A stretch of 23,196 bases of DNA, taken from positions 1 to 23,196 of the forward strand of contig LUGG01000067.1 in the NCBI GenBank assembly GCA_001683735.1. The letters are read 5' to 3'. The notes under the pieces were generated by a model. The model had not been told where the DNA came from. It ran no database searches and saw only the letters and a list, made by a program, of their open reading frames with translations. This DNA is from Grifola frondosa. Taxonomy: Eukaryota; Basidiomycota; Agaricomycetes; Polyporales; Grifolaceae. Both the position numbers and the translations under genes were made by a program. Shown here in pieces: positions 1 through 9,555 of the stretch. Within the stretch, counting starts at the first letter, position 1. Each line of letters begins with the position of its first letter.

Positions 1-1531
1 TTTGCTATGTATCAGTTACTGGTGGTTCACTAATGCCAACAACCTATAGCATGCAGATAATGGACAACAATCATTCTCATCCAAATGAGAGCCAACATTG
101 CATCTCGCCATCCCCATGCTCGAGGCACTACATAAAGCATGGTCATCACGCATGGCACATGATGACTATCAGGTGTTTTCATCAGCGCTTTCCGTTGCTT
201 TGGTGAAAATTGAGGAATACTATGACAAGACCGAGGACTGTGACGCATACATTGTTTCTATGTGTGAGTTATCTTTTCTCTGTTGCAAATCACTATTGAT
301 ATAATACATTTATCATTAGATCTTGTTCCTGACAAGAAGAACTCACATTTCGTCAAGCATTGGAGCTGTGATTTACAAAATCGTGCCAAGGAACACATGG
401 AGCAAATAGTGAGCTATGTTGGTCTCTTCAGATTATTGTATGCTAACCAAAAATGCGGAAGTTCGAGCAGAGATATAAACAAATGCATGCGAGCTCGTCA
501 GTGACTATGAAGGTTAAGAAGACTCTGTCGCACACAACCTCTCTTCTGTGACAATTGTCTGATGATGAGGATGGTGAGGAGCATTAGTGTTGCTGCAGCT
601 AAGTCAGGCCTAAATGATATATGACTCATAACTTGTGCAGTTTTTCATATACCAAAGTGATTTTACACTCATTTTGTAGCCTATATATAGCCGCATAATC
701 TTGCCACATATCAAAATGTTATACCTTGTATTGATGGAGATATGGCCAAAAAGCCGATTGCAAAGTCCGACTTTGTAGTCAGCTTTTTTACCAATGTAAC
801 TGAAATTGAAACACATTCAAGATAATTATGCAAATGGTGGTGTTACATTTAAATACATATACATCTTAGCTATTAATTTCAATTAATATCATGTCATTAT
901 CTGTAAAACTCATGTCAGAATATCTAAAAAGCTGAAACAGGTGTGACTAAGCTGTGGCAACACTAAGGAGCATGACAATCCTATACTCAGTGCTTTAGAC
1001 ATGCAGAAGCCATGGCTGCCAGAATTTTGTCAATATCTTGAGACAATGGAACAGATTCCGCAAGGCATGTCAATAATTCAGTGGTGGGGGTAAGTTGTTA
1101 CTCATGCTCTATTATTGAATGTGACTGAAGTCTATCGATTCAAAGTACAATAGTCATAGATATCCGGTATGGGGCTCACTTGCGTAAGACTACCTTGCAA
1201 TCATGGGTAGCTCAGTTTCGAGTGAACGAGCATTCTCGCAAGGGGTATTACGATAAGTGACCACCACAATAGGTTGAAGGGAGATGTCATCAAAGCACTT
1301 CAAGTACTGAAGTGTGCTTTACGACAAGACTTATTATTTCGATCACCAGCTCCATCCTCAAGTTTCGAGCAGGAAGTTGAGGACACTTCTGAGAGTGATA
1401 ATGTGGAGGTAGTAGATGGCTTTGATGAGATTGTGGAGAAGGAGGGTGACACAGGAGTATCAGCATGGGATCTTATTTTAGATGACAAGGATGATGATTT
1501 GTTTACTGACAATGAAGATTATAACGAGTAA
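1..1531 (+). pseudogene. hAT-family transposase, 3' half, decayed
   Basis: Remnant of a DNA transposase of the hAT superfamily; the 5' half lies outside the window. The LEALHKAWSS and KIEEYYDKT stretches (about 113-225), then KKNSHFVKHW (about 335-365), are typical of the region before the C-terminal dimerisation domain in fungal hATs. A 56-nt intron with GTGAGT and TAG borders fits 264-319. Coding resumes near 1000 with PWLPEF and IIQWWG, then a GTAAGT donor at about 1090. After that intron the SSVSSERAFS box and the NRLKGDVIKALQVLKC box mark the hAT C-terminal dimerisation domain, followed by an acidic tail ending at 1531. It is broken: in-frame stops at 86-88 and 1185-1187 and a frameshift near 1245-1252. 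Both the stops and the shift fall inside conserved blocks, so this is decay and not a wrong frame. Family assignment is firm; activity is excluded. Confidence 0.85.
600..990. other. Non-coding stretch inside the hAT transposase
   Basis: Between an acidic segment ending near 590 and the PWLPEF block near 1005, fungal hAT relatives as I remember them are roughly continuous. Here about 380 AT-rich bases with stops in all + frames intervene. I find no convincing terminal repeats or target duplication, so it could be an old insertion or simply diverged linker. Confidence 0.35.
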
Positions 1532-1544
1532 TCTTAGGTATTTA

Positions 1545-1694
1545 GACATACAGGCCCCAGCTTAGGCCAAGCCAGGCCAAAGCCAGGCCAGATATAGGGC
1601 TTATGGCCCAGCTTGATATCTTCTCAAGCCGTGGGCCCTTATAAGCCGGGCCAAAGCCGGGGCTTTGAGGCCAAGCCGGGCCGGCACAACACTA
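1545..1694 (+). mobile_element. Right terminus of the hAT element with subterminal repeats
   Basis: Immediately 3' of the transposase is a cluster of GGCCAAGCC / GGCCAAAGCC / GCCGGGCC motifs (about 1553-1682), ending in GGCCGGCACAACACTA at 1679-1694. Read on the minus strand this starts TAGTGTTGTGCCGGCC, which resembles the ends of basidiomycete hAT elements whose GGCC-rich subterminal motifs are transposase binding sites. The left end is outside the window, so the 8-bp target duplication (expected to equal GCCACACC at 1695-1702) cannot be tested here. Confidence 0.6.
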
Positions 1695-2982
1695 GCCACA
1701 CCAGAATTCCTCCCCTCCCCCTCCCTCAATACTTCATGTATTCTCTTTGTTTAAAGTTCCCCTTAGTCCTACATATGTGTAATTTGATTATACATACAGT
1801 AGAGACTCCAAATGATGATGAAATTTCGTCTGCCCCTGCTTTGCTGGCAGGGATCCCTCCTAATTTGGGAAATGAATATCAGACGGAATCTAAAGCACAG
1901 GGCACCGTCGGAAAGATGTATTTTTATCCTAATAAGACAATGTTTACGCCAAAACAATCTGTTCCATACTCGCTTCAGGGCACACATAACAACCTTGGGT
2001 GGCAGTTGCCACACTGATCACCCAATATCTTTCCATCCAGTTGCTCCTTTTTTGTCTTCTGTTTTGTATACATTTGCCATTATATAGGCCTCTTAGAAAA
2101 TGTTTCTATCTTACTGTTTGAACCACAATTAACAATGCTGCATTCCAAACACTGAAATGTGATCCCCCCCTGCTAGGGAATTTTCTGGCGGCTTTAAACA
2201 TATGCAAAGTTCCAAAAATATAGTAGTATTATATATCTACAATATACAACAAACATTACAAGACTCCACCAGGAAGTGGATGAGATATGAGGAGAATACC
2301 CAATTGTGGCTGAAACCTCAATACTGCTGTACCGGGCTCAAGTCACCTGTACAGTAAATCAGAGGCAAGTCCACTGATTCCTCAATTACTCCCTCAATTC
2401 CTCATCAATATTTATGGTCTTGGACTTGTTTTGAATCTGTGATATTCCTCTATCCTATCCTGCAATCCGAACTTTTATTATATTCCATGTAGTAGTACAA
2501 TTGTATAATCTACAGGGGAAGCTGATAAGGATTCCACCATATGGGATCGTCGCTGATAAGCATGATGTATGGCTCATAATAATGCCTTAATGCAAGGTAA
2601 TGCGCCAGAAAAGTCTGCTTGAATTTAGGGCCAAATCCCATTCAGGAAGGATGGAGGAAATGTTTCAGCCACCCCTGAATACTGTTGTGTGTGTTGTGAA
2701 GCGAGTACTGGATGGAATCTTTCGGCATAAACATTGCCTTATTAGGATGAAATACACTCTTTCCGATGGTGCCCTGTGCTTTAGATTCCGTCTGATATTC
2801 ATTTCCCAAATTAGGAGGGATCCCTGCCAGCAAAGCAGGGGCAGACGAAATTTCATCATCATTTGGAGCTCTCTACTGTACGTATAATCAAATTACACAT
2901 ATGTAGGACTAAGGGGAACTTTAAACAAAGAGAATACATGAAGTATTGAGGGAGGGGGAGGGGGAGGAATTCTGGTGTGGCT
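1694..2982. repeat. Large inverted repeat (foldback-like element)
   Basis: The sequence from 1694 to about 2010 returns as its reverse complement from about 2655 to 2982, with a spacer of about 640 bp. The outer ends match exactly over AGCCACACCAGAATTCCTCC on the left and its complement on the right. Arms share long near-identical stretches, such as the blocks around TTTGCTGGCAGGGATCCCTC. Open frames in the arms occur as mirrored pairs on both strands, so they reflect the inverted repeat rather than genes. The spacer carries inverted, diverged copies of the GAGGGAG module found to the right (for example 2382-2412). Confidence 0.8.
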
Positions 2983-3362
2983 GAGCCTGCACCTATCAGA
3001 AATGGTATGTTTTCCGTCACATATTCTGCCAAAAAAATGCCAGAATAATGAATAGGACATTAATGCGACCAAGGGGATGAAGGAATCAAGAATTTTGGTG
3101 AGGATTTGAGGGAGCAATGCAGCAGAACATTCTGGGGTGGTTGCCCAGAATGGTATGTTTTTATTTTAATATCATACAAATATATGTATATATTCTAATT
3201 CTACTCGACGACCGCTTTCAGACAAATCTAAAATGAAGAAAATCCGTGCAGAATTGAGGGAGTAATGGAGGAGAAAACATATGGTGGCTATGTTTAAAAC
3301 ATACCAAATGCGGTATGTTTCCGCAACATATGACAAATGCTATATCCGGTGAAAGCTCTGCA
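2948..3362 (+). repeat. Tandem modular repeat, three diverged units
   Basis: Three successive units begin with GAGGGAG (2948, 3118, 3256), and each has GGTATGTTT some 45-70 bp later. The second contains the perfect hairpin CATTCTGGG-GTGGTTG-CCCAGAATG, the third the perfect hairpin AAACATACC-AAATGC-GGTATGTTT. Units two and three reappear in the same order at 20671-20908. The first unit overlaps the right arm of the inverted repeat, so arm and modules probably belong to one element family. Confidence 0.7.
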
Positions 3363-3537
3363 ACATACAAATATGGGTGTGCAAATATCATATCAGTACC
3401 TCTACTATATATGGAGATATTTGAATATTAAAAAACATTTATTGATTTCTAAGTTATGGCAGGGCCCCAAGAATATCTAGCAGGACCTGGTGTGTTAGAT
3501 CACATTGTAATGCTGGTTGCTAGTATACTAGCAAACA
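3363..3537. other. Unassigned stretch downstream of gag
   Basis: AT-rich sequence with no convincing coding on either strand. The minus-strand gag frame ends at 3538, and only short broken frames follow. The left limit of the copia fragment lies somewhere in this interval, but I see no second LTR. Confidence 0.4.
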
Positions 3538-4086
3538 TTATAGTAGCTGTACATGGAAGCCTGGCATGGAGCGACAGAGGATCACTGCGAATTGTGTGTC
3601 CAGAAGAGATGCGCCGAGCTCCAGAGCGGTGCTGCAGCATGCATGCATCTTCTTGAAATGAGCATATAGGTCAGCACCAGGGGTGTACTTGAGGGTGCAA
3701 ACATGGTCAACTGCATTCATGAGGGACACGGGGTCCGTGCGTTCACATTTGTCCTTCAGTTGCTTCCAGATCTCCGCAGCTGTCTTCCCATTTGCAATAA
3801 CTCCAGAGCTATGGAAGTGCTTTATGTTCAATATCATAATAGCCTTGCAGACCTTGTCTTTGTCATCCCACACCTCACCATGTGTCATGCTACTAGGCTC
3901 CTGGGTGCTGTCAGTGGCGATGACCATGGGAGGGTGGGTTTTTGATCCGCCGAGGTGACCAAATGACTTGCATACCTTGCAGATGTGGGTAATGCGGTCC
4001 TTTCAGTCCAGCCAGTTCATTCGATCAAGCTGTTGGGACTTAGTGAAGCTGGGAAGCTTGGTGTCTGAAACTGAAGATGCCATCAT
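3538..4086 (-). pseudogene. gag: Ty1/copia gag (UBN2-type) fragment
   Basis: Capsid-region protein of an LTR retrotransposon. The minus-strand frame starts at an ATG pair (4081-4086) with SVSDTKLPSF, typical of copia gag N-termini. The UBN2-type gag core follows: the IWKQLKDKCE helix at about 3740-3775 and a LKYTPGADLYAHFKKMH block at about 3645-3695. An in-frame TGA at 4003-4005 interrupts the MNWLD segment, just where a tryptophan-rich motif is usual. The frame stops at 3538 without zinc knuckle, protease, integrase or reverse transcriptase, so most of the element is gone. The LTR-like sequence directly upstream (4190-4502) is in the matching orientation. Confidence 0.8.
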
Positions 4087-4189
4087 TTGGTGGCTGTATG
4101 CAGGGTATTTGCGGGGTATATGCGAGGTATAAGGCATGCAATGAGTTTCTGGCTCGTCGGCTTGGGTATTAGGGTGACGGTCTAGTCGC

Positions 4190-4502
4190 TGGTAAAGGTA
4201 GATGGATTTGATGAGTTTCAGGCTCGTTGAGTCGAGTTAAGCTCCTGGGCTTAAGTAGTACTTAATGGCTCATAACCTGTTACAGCAAGCCTCAGTCATG
4301 AAGTACTCGACTGATATTAGTTTACACTACCTGTTACAGCAAGCCTGTACAGTACATTAGTCTAGTTCTATCAATACAGTTATCAAACTCACCTCAGTCA
4401 TGAAGTACTCGACTGAGGTGTTACAAGTATGAACGCACATCCAAGTATGCTCTGTCACGTCACGTGCTCTCGTCATGTGTCTCGTGGTCTCTCCGCTCAA
4501 CA
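4190..4502 (-). repeat. Copia LTR and leader (5' end of element)
   Basis: On the minus strand the segment starts TGTTGAGCGG at 4502, the usual TG start of an LTR, and leads into gag about 100 bp further on. Inside are two copies of CCTCAGTCATGAAGTACTCG (4292-4311 and 4393-4412) and two of ACCTGTTACAGCAAGCCT (about 4276 and 4331), so part of the LTR is internally duplicated. The right copy forms a hairpin: CACCTCAGTC (4391-4400) pairs with GACTGAGGTG (4412-4421). The 3' LTR border is uncertain and no primer-binding site is clear. A short direct repeat (ATGAGTTTC-GGCTCGT, about 4142 and 4211) lies at the presumed border. Confidence 0.5.
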
Positions 4503-4504
4503 AT

Positions 4505-7500
4505 AGATATACTTAAGTAACTCGAAATTGTATTGCCTGCTCGAACTGCGTAGCGAGCCTAACTCATTCCTAATGATCCATATTAGAATCAGTGATGATA
4601 GTTCCCTCAAGCATTCACAAGAGACGTCCAAAGCTGTCACCACATTAGTGACCTTTTCGGCGACATTAATAGACCATCACTCATGCTTTAATTTGTGCTT
4701 CCAGTCAAAATCTCCAGTGATATCCCAGTCGCCGACATTAAGGTTAAGGCCATGCATATTCCCAAGGATTTTGAACAAGGAATGATTGTATTTGATTCTC
4801 TTGTTCATGAAGAGATCATAGACCATTGCTCATCGACCTGCATCACTGTCAGAAGAAAATGACCATATAGGACCAAGAGACACTCATTCCATACTGCGAA
4901 GACTTCCGAAAGAAGAGCCCACAATTGATCTGGAGGCTCTGCCTTGCGTGTAGATGAAATTATCACTGGATATGCACCCCGGAGCAATGGACCAAAGGAG
5001 CCAAGTGCAATTATTGAGGTCTCCTTACCATAGTGTACATCTCCTCTGTCAAGAGCTTCAGCAAGCAAGATCGCACTCTCGTAAGTATTGAGCTGAACGT
5101 TTACACAATTGATGTGTTCACAACATAGCCCACCGACAGAGTCAGCATGAGGAAAATAGCAAGCTACCTCATCTTGATTCACCTCATCCCAGAAGACTAA
5201 GGCTCCAACCATTTAGTATACATATACAAAAATTTCATAAATAGATAGTATATAGTACATACATGGTATATACATAGTATATATATGGTATATATGATTA
5301 TTGTCAAGTTATAAATAAGTACTAGTATTATAACTTTCTATGTCCTTCTTTAATCTGTTACTGTGTACACTTCATTATAAAAAGGGTCTTAGCCTTTAGG
5401 GAACTATATATATCAGCACAAAGATGAAAATATAAGATAAAATGTTCTACTACCACTCTTGCTCCAAAAATAGCAAGAAAATCAACTCATTATGCTTAAT
5501 TACTTTCTCTATAGAAGCAGAGCCATTATCAAAGAACAATAACACAAGAAATCTTAATAAATGATCAACATAAGATATCAAATTATTTGGAGCATCAAAC
5601 AATTTCTAGGATTTGAAGCTGCTACCAATGTATGTCACTGTGTCAATTATATATCAATTGTGATTATGATTATTTCATTTTGATTTGAAGTTTGATATTC
5701 AATAGAATTATGTTGTCACTAGAGATTTCAAGTATATGACAATATTCTTTACACTATGATTATTTTGAAACCATTTACTATGTATATACTATATATATAC
5801 TGTATACTAACTGATCCGTAAATATATGTATATAGTATACAGTAAAAACCATATATACACAGTATATACATTAAATAGTTGGAGCCTTACAGAAGACCGA
5901 CATTCCACTCAAAAATGGCCGCATTCAGTCCAAATCAGCTAGCCTGCACTCGAATAGCTCTTTCATATTGAATTTGATCTCCTCGATGGTCGGCATGCAT
6001 AGCGAGGGAATAAGGCAAGTAAAGTGGCGATGTCGAAAAAGAGATCATACTGATGGAAGGGCCATGTATTTATTGAAAGCATAGAGGAGGCTGCGACCGC
6101 CGAGCCGAAGCACTAACAGTGCAATGTCAAGGTCCTTCTCTTGGTATCCACGAGCCTGATATAAGCCCATGAGAGTATCTTCTATCCGATTGGTGATCTC
6201 GGTGATACTGACCTTGTCTTTCAGTCCCTGCTAGACAAGCTGCTGCATGCATGGAACATCACCAGTTGCCACTGCCATGACTAAGTGTCGTTGATCATCA
6301 AGCTTCTTGAGAAATGTTGCACATCAACGACCGAGGTTCAAGTTCTGCGTCCGACATTAGTATAACTGTTTAGGGCTTCATCCCATTCCTTGACGGACGC
6401 GCATAGCTGTTCATGTGTGAGCTAACGAAGAGAGCCATTCGATAGTCTTGCTGACGCTTTGACATTCTGCGCAGCACTGGTTGTTCATCGAGATGGATAA
6501 ACACTTTTCGGACCGCACATGAGATGGGACACCATTCTCGTCAACAGCACAGAAAACATAACCAAGAGGTGGAAGAGTGCGGCTGGCTCAGTTACCCATT
6601 CCATGTTGTTGAAACAGATAGGTCTCAAAGAAGTGCTGCAGTCCAGGGCATACTGAGTGTTTCGATGAAGGATAGGAGATAGAAGAGTTGTTGTTCGGAA
6701 TGCTAGAAAGAGTGTTGAGTGAATGATCCGTGAGATGGCGCGCTTCGTACGAAGCAGACACCATCTCTGGCACGAGCTCAGTTGCGCTGACAGAGACATT
6801 ATGCGCTAATGTCGATGGTTCATCTACACAGTTGGATGTTGAATGCTCTGATTCCGAGTCTCTATATAGGCAAAATCAGCAAACTGCGAGTGCAAAAAAT
6901 GACGGTGCTCACGAGATATCGCTTCCATTCTCAAAATCTTCTGGTGTCTTGATCTTGAATTGTATATCACTTGTTGTCATCAGCGCAGCATGTGAGAGGC
7001 ATGAAGGAGTGAAAAAGCAGGCTTGGAGTTCAGAAAAAGCACTTGTCGTTGTTCTCGAGTTTCAGCCACGACAAGCTCAATATTTGACCTGAGACACTTC
7101 TTGCTTCCAAGGTGAGATTGTAAAGGAACAAGGTTACATGTCTTGGATGACTCAGTCCGAACCCAAGTGTGACAGCACAGACACCGCACCTTGGCCTTCC
7201 CATCATCTCCGTACTCTCATTGCAGCATGTCCGGCTGGAGATAAAATGTCAATGTGACTGGTATGGGGGTGCTTGGGCCCACAGACAGAGGGGCAGTTGA
7301 TGGGGTGCTGGGACATGTTGGGATGACAGGATCATGGCATGGCAAACGCAGATCGGATGAGACGGGAGTATTAAATGGATATATTGTTGTAGATGATGTT
7401 AAAGATGAGGGGTTCGGAAGAAATGGTATAGCAGGGACAATGTAAGGGATTACGAATTCCGGGGCACCAAGAGTGGCATGACCAGAAGGACTGGTGTTAT

Positions 7501-7784
7501 CTGGCAAAGGTGGACTCAGAAATGGATATAGATCATAGAATAAATTGTGTCCAAGCTGAGTAGGAGGAAGTGATGTCGGAATGTCATGCATAAGTTGAGA
7601 GAATGTTGGAGGAAGGACAGGCTCGGAATTTTCATGCTGGAGAGGATGGGAGTCTAGAGCAGGCAAACCACCCTCTTGTGAGCTGTTGATGATTTCCAAA
7701 GGATTGTCAGAAGTATTGATGACGACGTTGGGTGAAAAGTGAGCGGCTCTAGCAAAGTTACAGTCAAGCAAGCCCACCACCAAT
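4505..7784 (-). pseudogene. Decayed gene of a multicopy zinc-finger protein family, split by a MITE
   Basis: One gene read right to left. A Ser/Pro-rich N-terminal region (7784 to 7217) is followed, after a TGA, by a CxxC...H...C zinc-finger-like block (VRCLCCHTW, LQSHLGSKKC; about 7180-7090). Then come FFETYLFQQHG (about 6630), NGVPSHVRSEKC (about 6510), the helical RGYQEKDLDIALLVLRLGG block (about 6085-6155), the VFWDEVNQDEVACYF block spanning the MITE, VGGLCCEH (about 5125), and DWDITGDFDWKH near 4690. These blocks occur in this order in a hypothetical-protein family that I recall as abundant in Agaricomycetes; I cannot name its function. Stops occur near 4667, 6230, 6050 and 6590, so it is dead. 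A 692-bp MITE (5198-5889) interrupts it. The gene ends against the copia LTR and begins against the 7785-8460 MITE, so both termini may be missing. Confidence 0.6.
5190..5897. mobile_element. MITE with 8-bp target duplication CAGAAGAC
   Basis: The element proper is 5198-5889 (692 bp, strongly AT-rich, full of TATATAC steps). Its ends are inverted repeats: TAAGGCTCCAAC at 5198-5209 and GTTGGAGCCTTA at 5878-5889, with weaker pairing further in (ATTTA, GTATA). The 8-bp direct repeat CAGAAGAC flanks it exactly (5190-5197 and 5890-5897). No transposase is visible, so it is non-autonomous. An 8-bp duplication fits hAT-type (also P or KDZ-type) transposases. Deleting the element plus one duplication brings the two halves of the surrounding gene into a single frame. 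Confidence 0.9.
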
Positions 7785-8460
7785 TATGGCTGTCCAAATA
7801 CGATTAAATACACTCGAAGTGCAATAATTATTGATACATATCAATACTTCAACACCGCCGAGAAGTATTTATTTCTACTGAATTGTATCGTATTGTATTC
7901 ATATTGTATTCGTATGTAATTCTATTTATTGTGGATTAAAATACATCCACATACGTGACGTTGTCTCCAAGCCCCGCTTCAGCCACATCTCGGTGACCAC
8001 TGTCTTCGATGCGGATTCGGCATTCATCGAAGAGTGTGCATCTGAGAGGGTGTGTCTACTCTGTGAGAATAAATGCTTGACCGACACACTGACTCCGGTA
8101 ATAGTAAGAACATTCCATGCAATGTGAGAATGTGTCAGAAACTGTAGTGTATGAGTCTAAAATCAATTGTTCATTGTAAGAAAACTTCAAACTTGGGTAT
8201 ACTGAGACATTCTGTATGGAGAAGGCCAAACTGGCACACTTCTGTCAATTTTCGCCCATCTCAGCTCGAAAAATCTGTGCTTCGGGTATTATAAAAATAT
8301 GATTAAATACAGCACCTGTAATCTAGTGTATTGTATTTTAATGTATTGAATTCAATGATATTCTGTAGGAAAAGAATACAGTCGAGGGTCGTATTTAATC
8401 ATATTTAATCAGTATTCTGAGATTATAATGCAATTATATTTTTATTCTTGGACAGCCCTG
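7785..8460. mobile_element. AT-rich MITE, GGGCTGKCCAA family, copy 2
   Basis: About 676 bp with ends TATGGCTGTCCAAATACG on the left and, reverse-complemented, CAGGGCTGTCCAAGAATA on the right. Internally it matches the element at 18097-18742 in opposite orientation: its left end resembles that copy's right end (AATACGATTAAATAC, ATACATATCAATAC) and its right end resembles that copy's left end (AATAAAAATATAAT, TCTGAGAATAC). Flanks CCACCAAT and CATTCAAT match at only 5 of 8 positions, so the target duplication is eroded or my left border is off by a few bases. No coding capacity. Confidence 0.75.
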
Positions 8461-9060
8461 CATTCAATGGGAAAATTGGTCATTCCAAGGGTGGTCTGCC
8501 ACAGGCGGCAAGAAAAAAGCGCCCAGGGAGATCTCAGTGCCCCATATGGAAGGCGCCCAGGGTTTTCCTTGGGCTCGACGGCGACTCCGGCATTTTAGCG
8601 CCCAAACGGTGTAGAAAATCTGTCACGTGACCCGGCAAACGGTCCAACGGTCTGTCGGTCTGTGTTCCCAATCGGGAAAACCCTTGGAATGGCGAAGTTG
8701 CCATTCAACGAAGTAACATGATCACGTGCACCGTGTCGTTCTCAAATATGTCTGAAATACATCCTAGTATTTGATCATCCACCACAGCTACAAAGTGCTC
8801 TGATTCAATGATGATGCTGAACGTCCCATATCCGCTAGGACGTAGTCGTGTATATTGATCGGAGCACAATTACACAATGACCACGCAGCGTGTACGTTAG
8901 ACCCTCAATGTGTTAGCAATAATTGGAATGTTCCGGACAGCAGAGGAAGTCAGAACTCTCCAGAGCTGCATACCGGAAACTCAGTCACTTGGTTTTAGAG
9001 GGCCATTGCTCTGCATGGCAGGTACAATTGATGAGGAAAATGATTAATTTTATTATTATT
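8461..9060. other. Intergenic stretch
   Basis: No convincing gene on either strand. It holds a perfect 12-bp inverted repeat, CATTCCAAGGGT (8481-8492) with ACCCTTGGAATG (8680-8691), three GCGCCCA motifs between 8515 and 8605, and a hairpin at 9002-9019 that might belong to the Helitron end. Base composition is much more GC-rich than the elements on both sides. Confidence 0.5.
9002..9019 (-). other. Candidate Helitron 3' terminal hairpin
   Basis: GCCAT-T-GC-TCT-GC-ATGGC can fold into a short GC-containing hairpin. On the minus strand it is followed by CCT and CTAA, which has the CTRR form of Helitron 3' ends, and it lies downstream of the Helitron C-terminus. Against it: the spacing from hairpin to CTAA is only 3 nt, and the next base is A rather than the expected T. 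A weak candidate. Confidence 0.2.
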
Positions 9061-9540
9061 TGAGTCTTGTTTATTTTAAAATATTATATATAACCTTCTT
9101 TTACCCTTCTGACAATATGTATACCTTTGCAAAGTGCCAAACTTATTATTTAAACTATTCATTATTAATTTGTTTATTACACATTATAAACAAATAATTA
9201 TAGAATTATAGTATACATCCTTTAACATTCATAATTGAAGCACAGGGGTTTAATTAATATATTCACTTTTTTACAAGGTAATTAAACATAAAATTTATTA
9301 TTGTTTAAAAAAATATTTCAAATGACCTTCTCCTACCCTCCCAACAATATGCCCACCTTTGCAAAGTGCTACACTTATTATTTAAACTATTGATTATCAA
9401 TTCATCTGTTATACATTATAAATAAGTAATTGTAAAATTATAGTATGGATCATTGACATTTATAAATTGAAACACATAGGTTCAACTAATACATTAGTAT
9501 TTTTACAAGCTTGATATGATATAATATACAAAATTTGAGT
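9060..9540. repeat. Two tandem AT-rich units of about 232 bp
   Basis: The segment starting near 9091 (ACCTTCTTTTACCCTTCT, then AATATG, CTTTGCAAAGTGC, ACTTATTATTTAAACTATT, ATACATTATAA-type blocks) recurs 232 bp downstream from about 9323 with the blocks in the same order and spacing. The pair lies just beyond the Helitron C-terminus (stop at 9556), so it is probably the subterminal 3' region of that element. No coding potential. Confidence 0.7.
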
Positions 9541-9555
9541 CATTGACATTGAATA

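Noticed and set aside
600..990. A discrete insertion element inside the hAT transposase
   Set aside because: I found no terminal inverted repeats or target duplication; diverged linker or an intron-like remnant is equally possible.
1613..2887. Several open frames in and around the inverted repeat
   Set aside because: The same peptides appear in mirrored positions on opposite strands because of the inverted repeat; there is no conserved protein block and no intron signals.
8481..8691. A 211-bp MITE bounded by CATTCCAAGGGT / ACCCTTGGAATG
   Set aside because: The 12-bp inverted repeat is perfect, but no target duplication flanks it and pairing stops abruptly; chance cannot be excluded in a window of this size.
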